Origin: Melieria omissa
Lineage: Eukaryota > Arthropoda > Insecta > Diptera > Ulidiidae
Length of the DNA: 64,000 nt
Assembly: GCA_963971225.1 (NCBI GenBank)
Contig: OZ020269.1
Location: forward strand, 41,189,264 to 41,253,263
Direction: 5' to 3'
Under the pieces are notes generated by a model. That model was given only the letters and a program-made list of their open reading frames with translations. It searched no databases and was not told the origin of the DNA. The stretch's first letter is position 1, and each line of letters opens with the position of its first letter. This document shows positions 43,416-55,229 of the stretch, piece after piece. Made by a program: the position numbers and the translations under genes.

Positions 43416-44710
43416 TGGTCCTTCGAGCTAAACGCGAACCCGCGCCGCGTAATAAAAAATTAACAAAACAAAAATACTAAAAAAAATACTAACAAAATAT
43501 ACAAAAGTGAAAGAAGACACCAAAAAAAACGAATACATAGTGACCAAAAAACTAAACTATACATAAACAAACAGTGGAACTATTAACAAGTGAACCAAAC
43601 AAAAAGTGTATAAGTGCACTAATCACAAAATTTTCAAATCAAATTTTTCAAATTTTCAAAACGGAAAAAAAACCAAATTAACAATTACAAACAGTGCACA
43701 AATTTCCAAAATTAAAAACAAAAAAGTGCAAAACAGTGCAGTGACACATAAAAGAAGGGCAGCATACATAAATCCAACAACAAACACAACCACAAGAGAA
43801 CACAAAGCAGACGAAGAGGGCAGGCAACGGCAAACAACAATCAGCAACAACGGCAACCAACAACAGCCAACACATCAGCGCACAAGCGGCGGACAAACGC
43901 ACAAACAGTAGTGCAGATCCCCATTCTCGGGCACTGGGCCCCAAAAAGATAAGCCCAACAATTATTATTACAAAATTAACACTTAACATTACACATTCAC
44001 TAACACAAAACATATTAAAAAAATCAATAAAAAATATATATATATATTCCCATTCCCTAAAATCCAGTTAAAATATTATACACTGGTACCCCGCCCGCTG
44101 TCCGCTTTTCGTGTACATTTTTCTGTACACATACAAATTAATGCAGTGCAGTAAGCATTCCCGCTACTGCACATAATTTCCGCTATTTGTTTGCACATTC
44201 CCTTTTTGCGCTGCAGCCTGCTTTTCACTCCTTTTCCAATTTGCACATTTCCCCAAATTTTGCTTTGTGCATATCGCAGATCAGCAGCGACCACTCCAGC
44301 TGTTGATCTCGCGCTCTCCCACTCGTGTACATTTTCGCGTTTCGCTTTGTGCGATATACGCACGCACTAGCAGCAAGCACTCCCGCTGCTGCCTCCAAGT
44401 GCACTCATACCTTTGTACTTCTGCATAAGCAATTCCCCTCTTTCGCTAGCAGAAGTAAACAAACTCAAGCACAGTGGGACGAGTGGCAATTTTTTGCGGC
44501 ATATTGAAAAAATTTCTAGGACTTAGAACATTTTCAATAGTGCTGCATATATACATACACTGCACATCTGCTGCCACTCCAAGTGCATACAGTGGGACAA
44601 AAAAATCACCACTCGCACACAAAATTTTTGTTTGCACAAAATTATTCACACTTTTTTACGTTCACTGACACAATAATACAAATAATCACATACACATATA
44701 CATATATATA
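43416..44710 (+). other. BEL 5' leader, first part
   Basis: A long A/C-rich stretch (43440-44060) is followed by sequence with repeated GTGTACATTTT and GCAAGCACTCCCGCTGCTGC-like motifs (44110-44480). No convincing reading frame; the ORFs here are low-complexity. The leader ends at the TATA target of the errantivirus insertion and resumes at 52253. Confidence 0.6.
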
Positions 44711-45033
44711 AATTAAATTTTCACTTTATTAAAACACTAAAAAAATATTTTTTACGGCTTACGAGCCGTGTTTATTGCTTAAATCCGTGTCTTAGACTAA
44801 ATTCACAAATTATGTTTTCTTAAAACTAAGCCTTCGCCGCGCCAGTCTGGTCACATTGCTGTTAGTCGTGCCGTCGCGGATTCGCTGATGTAAGCTTCCC
44901 ACGGCGGGCCGTTGCACCGGCGGTTTCATATGTCTCCGTGGAAAAGTGCAAATGCAGCGTCGGCGAAATGTTGCAATGCCGGATGCGTGTGTTGCCGTCG
45001 GAATTTGGCGTTTCAACTTCTGGGGTGTTAACT
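44711..45033 (-). repeat. Errantivirus-1 3' LTR
   Basis: 323 bp. Differs from 51919-52248 by homopolymer lengths, about three substitutions and a short indel near 44925. A purine-rich GGGCATGGAAG precedes it on the minus strand (45034-45044). Confidence 0.92.
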
Positions 45034-45065
45034 CTTCCATGCCCAAAATCGATTGTCCTCAATCG

Positions 45066-46587
45066 TCAGAAATATGGGACGTCGTTGAATCTTATGCTTT
45101 GAGCATAGTAGGTGTTTCCAGGTTGAGTGACTGTTGGAGTAACTGGCGACGGTGGGCCCGCAGTGGATTCTGAGGTGTTTATTTCCTTGATTATCATCTT
45201 TCTCGATGATTTGCGTTGGCGTATCCACAGGGATATGATTGCGGAGATTAAGATCAACGATATTATTGATGTTTCGCCCGCTAGCGTTCCTAATTTTAGA
45301 GCCCGAATTTCATGGGTGTTGCTAATGTGAAGTTCGTTCAAGTTTTGAAGTGTCAAAAGATTTTCCCATTTTTCTTCAGTTGGTGTCGGCTGTAGGGAGG
45401 CAGGGACAACTTTCAGCGGTGGAGCCTGTAAGCTTCGGAAAATTTGACCGTTTATGGTGACTGTGGCGTTGCTGAATCTTAAGAGGAGGGTACCAACGAG
45501 GTGGTGGTTAGTTTCATCTATCTTTATCGTTCCATTGTAATCGTTCAAAATAATCATTCCGGGGTGTATTTCTTCTACTGGTGCTATGCTGTGGCTATTT
45601 CTGAAGGTGCAGAGTGACGCTTGGCTTTTCATGATATTCGGTATGCATGTATCATTACTTATATTTAACAATTGGTCTTGGTTACAAATTTTTATATCAT
45701 TATATTCATTACATTTGCTTCTTACCACATATATTTAGTTTTCATGTTTTATAACTTCGTTGAATGATAGTTTTAAAACTTTCCCTGCTTTCTTCACAGG
45801 TCTTAGGATGTAATTTTCGTATAATATCTTGCTAGTCAGTGGTATTTTAATTACGTATAAAATTGCTGAGTTATTATGTAAGACATTTACTTTTGCGTAT
45901 TCTAATGCTTCTTCTGTCGATGCAAACGGCATATTTTCTTCTTCCAATTTTTCTATCGCTAACTTTATTTCAATCTTATTTAACAATATTGAGTTTATCA
46001 TCCCATTTTTCGCCCATTGTACGGCGTATTTGATATTTATTAATTCTTCTTTGATCAATCTTATTCTATTCTGTAAATTTATCGCAATTTCATTCTCTAT
46101 ATAGTTGTTTTTCTTAATTGTATTAATTAGGTTGTTTACTATTTGTGTTACATTATTGATTTGATCACTAAAGGCGTTATTTATAACAATCTGCTTATTA
46201 TTGTTGGCGTTTAATTCATTTATATTATTGCCTAGCATTTGGAAGTCATCGTGATCAGGAGTACCAGCGATGTACTTCCACGCTGTACCTAAGATATTTA
46301 TTGATCTCTTTTTCCTACTTTCATCTAGTGGTTTTAGGCTTTGTAGAATGTCTATGGTTTGGGAAATTTCTTTGATTAACAGGAAATGGAAAAGGTTAGT
46401 TCTAGGAATATTTTGCTCTGTATGGGAGTGAGCTTGGTGGAGGAAAGTTGCGTACATGGTCAGGTCGATCGGATGAATTACTCTAAAGTGTCCGTCCTTT
46501 ATTTTCGTCCGTCCAGAATTTATCGTTATAAGATGTGTCGCTGTGTAGTCCAGTATTCTGAGCTCTGCGTACGTTAAGCCGAATAGC
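45066..46587 (-). pseudogene. Errantivirus-1 env (one nonsense codon)
   Basis: Env is the membrane fusion glycoprotein of errantiviruses. Seen: a minus-strand frame opens after a splice-acceptor-like CTCTCCAACAG ending at about 46588, passes an internal ATG at 46457 and continues to 45066. It is broken once by a TAA at 45735-45737. A basic RKKR furin-type site (about 46316-46305) is followed by a hydrophobic Gly/Ala-containing segment like a fusion peptide. A membrane anchor lies near 45281-45225, followed by a short cytoplasmic tail. Known: errantiviral env is made from a spliced RNA. The nonsense codon separates the ectodomain from the anchor. Confidence 0.82.
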
Positions 46588-46613
46588 AGCCTGTTGGAGA
46601 GGGGAAAAGATGA

Positions 46614-49600
46614 TTATGTTTTAATGTGGCTCTTGTGGATAGTCTTTCCGGATTCTGTTATGACTGTAGTATTTTTGTCTTGAGCGACTACTTCTTTTTT
46701 GTATCGGGGTGTTAGCTTATTGCCAAATCTTTTATTTATTTTAGCGTAAATTGTTTCTCCTACTGTGTAAGTTTTAATGGGTTGTTTATTTTGGTTGTGG
46801 TAGCGGAGGTCTGAGTCTTGTTTGTCCTGTAGTTTTTTTATAGTCTCTTGTCTGTCTTTTTCTAGTAGGGTCGCTAACTCTTCTGCCAAAAAACACTTCT
46901 ACGGGTTTCTTTCCAGTAGTGGAATGGATTGTGAGGTTGTATTCCCTGATTGACCTTTCTATTAATTCTTCAAAGGATCGATGGGTGTTTTCTGTTTTAA
47001 GGCAGCGCATTATTTCTTGGAGTGTGGAGTGAAAACGTTCCACTTGGCCGTTTACACAGCTTGTATACGGGGGTGTTCGGAAAATGTTAATGCCAAATTC
47101 GTTTTCTATCATGTAATTTATAGACGCTGAATTGAACGATTTTTCATTATCAAAAATTACTGTTTCAGGTACGAGAGCGAAAAGAATATCCTTTAATGGT
47201 TGCCTTATGTCTTCAACTGCCCTGGATTTTATGGGTTTCGCGATTGCGTACTTAGAAAATTTATCTATGGCCGTTAAGATAATTTTTTTATTAGTTAGGA
47301 AAATGTCTAAACTAATTGACCTGGGTATTGCGGAATTGGGGTGCTTTGGATTTCCGGTTTCGCTGGATGACGGTCGTACTTGTTTTCTTTGCATACCGCG
47401 CATTTGTTTAAGATTTTATTAATCTTTTTTGTCATGGAAGGAAAGTAATAATTTTCGATTATTTGTGCTTTGTTCTCACGGGCGTTCCTATGTGCGCGTT
47501 TATGTATTTTTATAATGATGTCTTCTTGTTCCTGGGTGTTAACGATGTCTTGAACTTCTTTTTGTGTGAATCTTATTTTATATTTACTAAAATGTAGCGG
47601 ATAAAGTTCTTGTATTTTTCCCATGGTGCGTTCGTCCGTCTTTATGCAGTTGATAACAGATGGATTTAAATATCTTTTGAGAAGTGCGGTAAGTCTTTCG
47701 GGATCATAGCTCGGTTCTGCAATAACGTGTCTGTGGTAAGTAGGAAATACAATTGTAAACTGATACGACGGGGTACAATCCGTTTTCAGGAACATTTGAT
47801 TTTTGAATGCGTTAATTGGTACGTCGACACTGTAAATTAAATTGTGAGAGGAGCTTTCGTCACTGTGTTCAGTTGAAGTCAAAGAGTTTATTGGTTCTTG
47901 AGGAGTTCTTGATAAAGCATCCGCAACAACGTTAGCTTTTCCTGGTTTGTAGTGCAATTCATAATTGTATTCTTCGAGAATTGCCTTCCACCGTTTCATC
48001 TTACTGTTGTTGTTTTTGTTGCTCAAAGCGTAAGTAAGTGGTTGGTGATCTGTATAAATTTTACTCTGGATTTGCCATAAAGACAGTTTCTTGATGAATT
48101 TAAGGACCATATTATTGCCAACATCTCTTTTTCGTTTGTGGCGTAACTTTCCTCGGTTTTGCTCAAAGTTCTTGATATAAAGGTGATGGGCTTGTCGTCT
48201 TGTGACAATACCGCGCCAATTGCAAAGTTGGAGGCATCAGTTGTTAGCGAAAATTCTTTTCGGAAGTTCGGATATGATAATATTAAGTCTTCTGAAGTGA
48301 GGGCTGATTTGATCTTGTCAAAGGCTTCAATGGCCTCGGAATTTAGGTTGACTTGAATTTTTGAAGATTGGTTTTTGGGCATACGCCCCTCCTCCCCCCT
48401 TAAAAGGGATATTAGGGGTTTAGCTAGTTTGGCGTAGTCACGCACGAAGCGGCGGTAATACCCCGACAGACCTAAGAATGAGCGTAATTCTTTTAGTGTT
48501 TTGGGGTATGGAATTTTTGCAATGGCCTCAACTTTGGCCGGATTTGTTTTAATTCCGTCTGAAGAAATTATGAATCCTAAGAATTCTACAGAATTTTTAA
48601 AGAAGTTGCATTTATCAAGTTGTACTTTCATATTGGCTTCATTGAGAGTTTTGAAAACTTCTTTTAAGTGATAAATGTACCCGTTTTCGGTTTTACTGAA
48701 AATAATTATGTCATCAATGTAGACATAGCATATTTTCCCGATATGATCGCGCAAAATATCGTCGAGCGCCCTTTGAAAAATTGAGGGGGCGTTCTTTAGG
48801 CCAAATGGTAATCTGGTAAATTCATATTTACCATTGTTAATCGAAAATGCTGTTTTTTCGATATCAGATTATTTTAACGGAATCTGATGAAAGCCGCTCT
48901 TTAAGTCAAGCACGGAAAAGAATTGGTTTTTCCCTAATTGTGCAAGAACTTCGTTGATATCCGGAATGGGATATTTGTCCGCAATTGTGAGTTCGTTTAG
49001 TTTTCGGTAGTCGACGACTACTCTGTATTGCTTATTACCAGCAGAGTCCGGTTTCTTTGGGACGATCCAAACCGGTGAATTGTATGGCGACCGCGATGGT
49101 CTAATTATGCCGTCCTTAAGCATTGCTTGAATTTGATTTTCTACCTCTGACTTCAACGACATTGGGTATGGGTAGTAGCGAGTGTAAACAGGTGTGTCAG
49201 TATTGGTCCGAATTTCGCCTATTACCTTCGTAGTATAAGTGAGCTTTTTGTTTGGTTCGGCAAAGAGGTTTTGAGAATGGCTTACTAAATTCTTGATATG
49301 GGTTTTTTTGACTTTCCGTCATGTGTTCATCTTTGATATTTATTGCATTGACGTCCTGTGAGCTCATTTGCTTTATTTTTATTTTCAGATTATTGTCTAT
49401 TACCATATAATTGCCTCTGGCGTGAATGACAGCGCCAAGAGCTTTGAGGCTTTTGTTTCCGAGTATCGCGTGAAACGATTTTAGACTGGGAAGGATATAA
49501 AATTTGAGGTCTATGTCCCTACGATCGAAGAGATTGATGAAGGTGTGTTCAGTGATTTTTACGTCCCCTGCTATTGATTTTGCGTAAAAACAGTGTTCAT

Positions 49601-49712
49601 TTGGAATAGGTTTTTTTATTAGGTTTGGCTGAATGTAATTTTTCGTAGATCCCGTGTCAATTAACAGTTTTAAGATGCGTTCACTCTTCGTTCTACATTC
49701 GACGTATGGCAA
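46614..49712 (-). pseudogene. Errantivirus-1 pol: protease, RT, RNase H, integrase
   Basis: Seen: protease LLIDTGSTKNYI (about 49620-49655); RT with VVDYRKLNE (about 49005) and YIDD (48710-48721); RNase H with TTDASNFAIGA (about 48215-48250). The integrase has an HHCC region (about 47390-47480) and downstream a DDE core including CVNGQVERFHSTL (about 47020-47060). The C-terminus ends at 46614. The frame differs from gag by one base, as in gag-pol frameshifting. Lesions: a GAA-to-TAA-type stop at 48869-48871 and frameshifts near 48060, 47320 and 46880. Length is normal for the group. Confidence 0.85.
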
Positions 49713-49728
49713 CGAAGAGTCCGTCAGT

Positions 49729-50970
49729 CTAAAAAATGTATGTCATATCTAAAGAATCGTTGTAGTTGTCGGTCTCGTCGAGTTTCTCAGTGTACTGTTC
49801 AAGGGAAACGTCTTGATTGTTGTCGGAGTTTGCAAGAGTTTGTAGATAGTCCAATTCTTCCTGTTGGTAATCGGTTTCTTGATTGATGTGAAAATTCCTC
49901 TGGTATTTTCGAGGTTCCTGGGGTGGGTTTGGGCTGGGCCTTTTACCAGCAAAGTCGTTTGGTCTCGGCCTGTTGATATAATTTACGCCTCTGGTGCGCA
50001 TGCTTTCATCGACATCCATTGGCTCTGGTCGCGGTTGTGGTTTTGCTGCTATGGGACGGGTTGGGTGGGTGAAATTATTCCCAAAGTTATTGGTGTTGGG
50101 GAAACGGTGGTTGTTGTATGGTGGTTGTTCATAACTTCTGTAAACTGGCATCGGCCTTGGCAGGTATGCTAATTGTGGGTAAAACGGTGCGGCATGGGGG
50201 GTATTCTGCCTTGGAGGATTATTGTGTCTACGTGGTGGTAACGGCGGCGGTGCGGGGTTAAATGGCTTCCTGAACGCTCCGTTGTTCGTGTTTGAGAATT
50301 GGGTTCTATAATTTTGATTTTCTAATTTAAGGCATAGATGAAGGGCTTGGGGTAGATCTGCCGGCTCTCTCATTGCTAGCAGTCTCGGTAGATCGCCCCT
50401 CAATCCGCGTATAAACGTATCAAGGGCTTTGTCTCTATATGTTTGTGTTAATAAATTTGTAGATTCGGGTGATATTTCCATGCATCCTATTTTGTTTAAT
50501 ATGAGGGATAGGTGTTTGTAAACTGTCTGGTAGAAGTCCTGTATCGAAAGATTTCCTTGTATCAAAGTCGTCATTTGGTATTCTAAGGTCGAGATGTCGC
50601 GTTTATCTGCGTAATGTAACGTCAGACATTTGCATATCGCTTTCCAATTCAGCGGAGTGTTGTGAGATTCCAGGGCCGCATCTGCGTCGCCGATCACCTT
50701 GTTTCGTATCACACTCAATATACCGTAATACCGAGGTGTTCCTACTGAAGGTTCGTAAATCCTGAGAATTCTCTCAACACTCTTTTTCCAAGAGCTGAAT
50801 TCGTCTGGTTTCCCTGAAAAATCCCTAATTGATCTTACAATGTCGGGAATTTTGTCCAAGTCCTGTAGGTTGTTTCGGTACGCGGAGTCTATTCCTTGAT
50901 CCGTCGCTATGATGTCTCTGTCCGCATTGTTCGTTAACGTCCGTCCTTGATTTCTAAGTACGTCTGACAC
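49729..50970 (-). CDS. Errantivirus-1 gag (413 aa)
   Basis: Seen: an open frame from ATG 50970 to TAG 49729. The N-terminal half resembles errantiviral capsid (blocks DFSGKPDEFSSWKKSVERI and the CLTLHYADKRDISTLEYQM region). The C-terminal part is rich in Pro, Asn and Arg (about 50290-49900), as in gypsy-group Gags that lack a zinc knuckle. The frame is intact. It overlaps the start of pol by the usual small offset. Role: virus-like particle assembly and RNA binding. Confidence 0.88.
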   Translation of the reverse strand: MSDVLRNQGRTLTNNADRDIIATDQGIDSAYRNNLQDLDKIPDIVRSIRDFSGKPDEFSSWKKSVERILRIYEPSVGTPRYYGILSVIRNKVIGDADAALESHNTPLNWKAICKCLTLHYADKRDISTLEYQMTTLIQGNLSIQDFYQTVYKHLSLILNKIGCMEISPESTNLLTQTYRDKALDTFIRGLRGDLPRLLAMREPADLPQALHLCLKLENQNYRTQFSNTNNGAFRKPFNPAPPPLPPRRHNNPPRQNTPHAAPFYPQLAYLPRPMPVYRSYEQPPYNNHRFPNTNNFGNNFTHPTRPIAAKPQPRPEPMDVDESMRTRGVNYINRPRPNDFAGKRPSPNPPQEPRKYQRNFHINQETDYQQEELDYLQTLANSDNNQDVSLEQYTEKLDETDNYNDSLDMTYIF

Positions 50971-51900
50971 TATGTTTGTTACTAACTCGTTCAGTGCTGG
51001 TATACTATATTTCCTGCTATGGGGGGGTTTGCGGGACTCGGGATGTTGTTTATATTAAGGACAGGGGGTCTAATCAAGTTATTGGGGTTCGACATTCTCG
51101 CCGTCTTTATTTTTTCTTAACTTATTTTATTATTCTTCTGGAGGGTCCCGTAGGAATCGCAGAGAATTTATTTTTATATAGCTGGAGGGTCCCGTAGGAA
51201 TCGCAGCTATCTATTGTATTTATTTATTGGCTGTACGAGCCAGTAGTTATTCACAAAATTATTTTAGAAATCTTAAAATACGTTTCTTAACTTACAAATT
51301 ACAATGTTATTATTCCCCTTTTTCTTTATATTACAAAAAATTTCGCAAATTATTTTCTCTTTTCAACTTTTTTTCTTTCACTTTATTAACAATGTCATTT
51401 TCCTTTTCAACTTACAAGGCTATTACTAATAGTTTCAGCATTCCAGCTCCCAGCATTCCAGGTCTTCGCATTCCAGCTCCTTCCTCGGGTGGGTGTAGTC
51501 CTGGTCCAGCGGAGTGGCTTGGCTTAATTACCGTCCCGTTCGTCTGCAACGCAGTTACTAGGGGGCCGTTCTCCGCAACGCGAAAAATCACTCTCGTGCG
51601 GGTGCAGGACTTGCGTGTCGTTGGGTCTCCGGGCCTGATGGCTTTTCGCAGCGCGACGTGCTGTTTGAGGACGATTTACGGCTGTCGAATTTGTCGCTCA
51701 CGACACGGGGAAGCTGATGACTTTTCGCAGCGCGACGTGCTGTTTGAGGACGATTTACGGCTGTCGAATTGTCACTCACGACACGGGGGACCAACAAGTT
51801 TAAATTCACTGTACGAATTTTTCACGTTTTCCGTTTGCGAGGCACTACGGCGGTTTTAAGGCACTATTGAGACCACCACGGATTATTGCGCGCACTTGTT
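50971..51900 (-). promoter_or_regulatory. Errantivirus-1 leader with internal tandem repeats
   Basis: Seen: a 79-bp direct repeat (starting CTTTTCGCAGCGCGACGTG at 51642 and 51721), a 43-bp-spaced duplication of CTGGAGGGTCCCGTAGGAA (51139, 51182), and a GCATTCCAGCTCC-type minisatellite at about 51436-51480. Known: gypsy and related errantiviruses carry repeated motifs in this leader, in gypsy a Su(Hw) insulator. No Su(Hw)-type TGCATA array was recognised here, so any boundary function is untested. Confidence 0.65.
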
Positions 51901-51918
51901 GGTCCCTGCTCGGGCGCC
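51901..51918 (-). promoter_or_regulatory. Errantivirus-1 primer-binding site (tRNA-Lys type)
   Basis: On the minus strand GGCGCCCGAGCAGGGACC follows the LTR end (whose final T completes TGGCGCCC). It matches, apart from one base, the PBS known for tRNA-Lys3-primed retroelements. Confidence 0.8.
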
Positions 51919-52248
51919 AATTAAATTTTCACTTTATTAAAACACTAAAAAAAATATTTTTTTACGGCTTACGAGCCGTGTTTATTGCTTAAATCCGTGT
52001 CTTAGACTAAATTCACAAATTATGTTTTCTTAAAACTAAGCCTTCGCCGCGCCAGTCTGGTCACGTTGCTGTTAGTCGTGCCGTCGCGGATTCGCTGATG
52101 CAAGCTTCCCACGGCGGCCCGTTGCACCGGCTCATATGTTTCATATGTCTCCGTGGAAAAGTGCAAATGCAGCGTCGGCGAAATGTTGCAATGCCGGATG
52201 CGTGTGTTGCCGTCGGAATTTGGCGTTTCAACTTCTGGGGTGTTAACT
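51919..52248 (-). repeat. Errantivirus-1 5' LTR
   Basis: 330 bp. Begins (minus) AGTTAACACCCCAGAAG and ends GTGAAAATTTAATT. Followed on its outer side by the TATA duplication at 52249-52252. Confidence 0.92.
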
Positions 52249-52252
52249 TATA

Positions 52253-52765
52253 CAAATATATATACATATATACACACAAATTTATACTCATACACATACA
52301 TATTTATTTCCCAATTAACAAACATAATCACATACACACACATATATACATACATCCAAATAAATATATTTATACACAAATTTTGTTTGTTCCCACATAC
52401 AGACACATTTCTATTTATTCCCCATTCACATTTACAAATTTTGTTTCCCATATACATATATTCCCAATACACATACTTATACACAAATCTTGTTCAATTC
52501 CCATATTCACATTTATATTTATTACCCATACATATATATTTCCCTTCACATTTACACACACAAGTGTACAATTTTTTATTTATTTATTTATTTGTTGCTC
52601 GACAAGTGTTCAAATTCGTTTGAACGAATTTTCACATTCCCAACTCTTCCCATACTCAATTATCGTTCGCGCGGACGCGGTTAGACTACACGTCTATTTT
52701 CCAATACTCCACACATATACTTATTTAAATTTTTTACCCTTTGTCGAGCTTCCAATCCAATTAAC
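52253..52765 (+). other. BEL 5' leader, second part (TATACA-rich)
   Basis: A long run of CATATACATA/CACATTTA-type near-repeats (52253-52600) precedes the gag start. The 251-codon and 156-codon ORFs through it are low-complexity translations. Confidence 0.6.
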
Positions 52766-55229
52766 ATGCCCATTGAGCGATCCCCTAAACTACAAAGTGC
52801 AACAATGGAGACTCCGTCCTCCAGATATGCAAAATCATCTAAAGCACATTTGACAGTTCCTGTCACTCGGGAGCCACCAAACACTCGCTCCAAACTCTCT
52901 AGTCCGAAAGCAACCGATCCCAGTGTTGCCAAATTTACTTTCGAGTATGATAGACTCGTGCTATTATGCATACAATTTTCATCGGTTCCCATTGAGGATT
53001 TGACCAAATCCCTGGTCCAAATTAAGCAAAAAAATTTGCAAGCCCAATGGGAGAGGCTTATGTGCGCACATGAGGCAGTCTTCATTGCTGAAGACAACAG
53101 CCAGCCCGACGGTTTCAAAGAGTCGGCTAGGCAAAAAATCGACGCCTGCACAGACCAGTACGAGTTGTGCATGGCTCAGATGTCGGACATCATTGAGATG
53201 CTCCAAATTCAGTCCCCCCAGCCCGCTGCGCATATGGAACCGGTTCGACCCCTGGAACCAGCAAATACCCCTTACATTTGCCTACAAGTTCCGCCTTGTG
53301 ATACCGAAACCTTTTTCGGGGGCTATGAGCAGTGGCCGTCCTTTCGGGACATGTTTACGGCAGTTTACATCAACCACCCAGCTCACTCCAGCCCAAAAAT
53401 TGTATCACCTCCGATACAAAACGCAAGGCAAAGCCGGTGCTATTGTTAAGCAGTATGCATTAACCGATGAGAATTTCGGACTCGCGTGGGAAGCCCTAAG
53501 ATCCCGCTTTGAAAATAAACGCATGCTCATTGATACTCAAATCCGATCCCTTCTGAATATCGCTCCTGCCTACACTGAAAACAGTGAGGCGCTACAGCGG
53601 ATCCAAAATACAATAAACAATTGTCTGTCTGTTCTCAATTCTCAGGCCGTAGACACTGACAATTGGGATCCGCTATTGGTTTACATATGTTGTACCAAAT
53701 TGCCCCAAGAGACACTTGCTCTATGGGAGCAATCATTGACATCCCGGAAGGATCTGCCACCCTGGTCGCAAATGGATGAGTTCCTGACCGGCAGATATGA
53801 GGTACTTGAACGGCTGCAAAGTATTCGCCCTTCTAAGCCGCAACCGTCTCAACCTTCGACTTCCGATGTCCTCCCAGATCGGCCACACAAATCCCTAAAC
53901 TATCACACTCAAGTGAAAAGGGACTTCGCGTGCAAGCTCTGCAACGCAAATCATCACATACGGACTTGCCAGAGCTTCAAAAGACTCACCCCCCAGAGTC
54001 GATTAAAATACGTTAAGAAGCACAATCTCTGCGTAAATTGTCTTGCGACATCTCACCTTGTTGAGAATTGTACAAGCAATTTTACGTGCGTATATTGTCA
54101 AATGAAGCACCATTCCATGCTTCATTTCCCCAAAGGCAATGCGCAACCCTCTCAATCGCCCAATCGGTCACATTCGTACCGATCACAGGTCGCAACAGCT
54201 CTAAAACGAACGCACAACAGCTCCGCTACTCATTCCCCCCTTTCGGATGCGCAACCCCGCACATCGTCCAGGCAAAGTACGCCCAAAGTACAAGCCCTAC
54301 GCTCTAATAATGGCACCCAATCTCTTCTGCCTACGGCACTGGTGTCCATTGAACACTCAGGAAAGTTGTTTAAGGTTCGAGCGTTGATCGACCAAGCCTC
54401 TCAGCGTACCTTCATTTCCGCGAAGGTCCAGAAACGCCTCAAATTGCCGATCGAGAAATCCCCCTTCCAAATCTCGGGCATGGGCGGTCAGATTGTGCAA
54501 AATGCCAATCATACATGCTTCTTGACCTTGGCAGTCCCCCAATCGAGCACGAAACTCCCCGTGGAAGCAATCGTACTCCAAGAGCTTACGAAATTGCTCC
54601 CACCTCGTCACATACACAACCCTAATATGAAAAATTTCGCCATGCTAAATCTCGCTGATCCAAACCCCTTCAAGTCAGCGGAGATCGATATAGTGATTGG
54701 CAGTGATCTCATCCCGCAGATCATGCTCGAAGGTATCCACCGGAATGTATGTGGCAGCTTACTTGCTCAGCATACAATATTCGGTTGGGTATTAAGCGGT
54801 CCAGCACCCTCTTCTACGCATTTGACATGTGCCACAGAGTCACCAAGTCGCCATATGCATACTGGACCCGCCCTTCGAAATAACCTTTCCACACTAAAGA
54901 AAGCCCTTTCGCAAGTGATTGCCGCCCTCAATCCCGTAGGGTTTCCACCCCAGGAATTAAAGGAAAATCACTTCGAACCCACCACTCCTGCAAACTCATT
55001 CTCAAACCGGCAAATGTCTCCCTTCGTTGCCAAACGTTTCGGCCCCGCAGGATGGCTTTCGCCTCTAATGAGGTCTCCCACATTCACAGCTACTGACGGA
55101 AATTGCAATCCCTCGCAATTCCTCATTGCACCGACTCCATCCCGGGTCCGAAAAAAGGACAGTCGCCACTTCAATGCGACTTGCTCCAAACGCTGCAAAT
55201 CCCGCAGACGTCGGACTGATCGGGTATAA
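52766..55229 (+). pseudogene. BEL gag-protease with frameshift, fused to pol debris
   Basis: Seen: ATG 52766 opens gag; a one-base loss near 53382 shifts the frame, which then continues to 55229. Domains: Gag_DUF1759-type region with ETFFGGYEQWPSFRDMF (about 53300-53355) and KLPQETLALWE (about 53700). Three Cys/His knuckles follow (CKLCNANHHIRTC about 53932; CVNCLATSHLVENC about 54030; CVYCQMKHH about 54087), then an aspartic protease with LIDQASQRTF (about 54385-54415) and IDIVIGSDLIPQI (about 54687). After GWVLSGPA (about 54785-54810) only scraps of RT remain (AKRFGPAGWLSPL about 55030-55070). The rest of pol is deleted. Confidence 0.85.

Larger units (their letters stand above)
37765..43816. 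repeat. 3,026-bp tandem duplication
   Basis: Seen: 37765-40790 and 40791-43816 appear identical, with every ORF repeated at an offset of exactly 3,026. The unit spans the last 80 bp of the RTE, Gypsy-A protease and gag with its LINE insertion, the BEL 5' LTR and about 400 bp of the BEL leader. At the junction, GAAG is present at both parental breakpoints (37764-37767 and 43813-43816). Inference: replication slippage or unequal exchange after all those insertions, or an assembly duplication. Confidence 0.95.
44711..52248 (-). mobile_element. Errantivirus-like Gypsy element 1 (full length, gag-pol-env)
   Basis: Seen: LTRs at 44711-45033 and 51919-52248 (AGTTAAC...AATT on the minus strand), a TATA duplication at 44707-44710 and 52249-52252, a tRNA-Lys-type PBS, and gag, pol and env on the minus strand. 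Known: AGTT...AATT ends, a TATA-like target and a spliced env mark insect errantiviruses (gypsy, ZAM, 17.6 group). The LTRs differ by only a few substitutions and short indels, so the insertion is fairly young. Pol and env carry single-base lesions described in their entries. Confidence 0.95.

Noticed and set aside
43606..43911. 101-codon Lys/Asn/Thr-rich ORF in the BEL leader
   Set aside because: A/C-rich low-complexity sequence with no domain; it is different in length in the duplicated copy, where it is cut by the junction.
52098..52853. 251-codon ORF rich in His, Ile, Tyr and Thr
   Set aside because: It is a translation of TATACA-type low-complexity leader sequence and crosses an LTR border.
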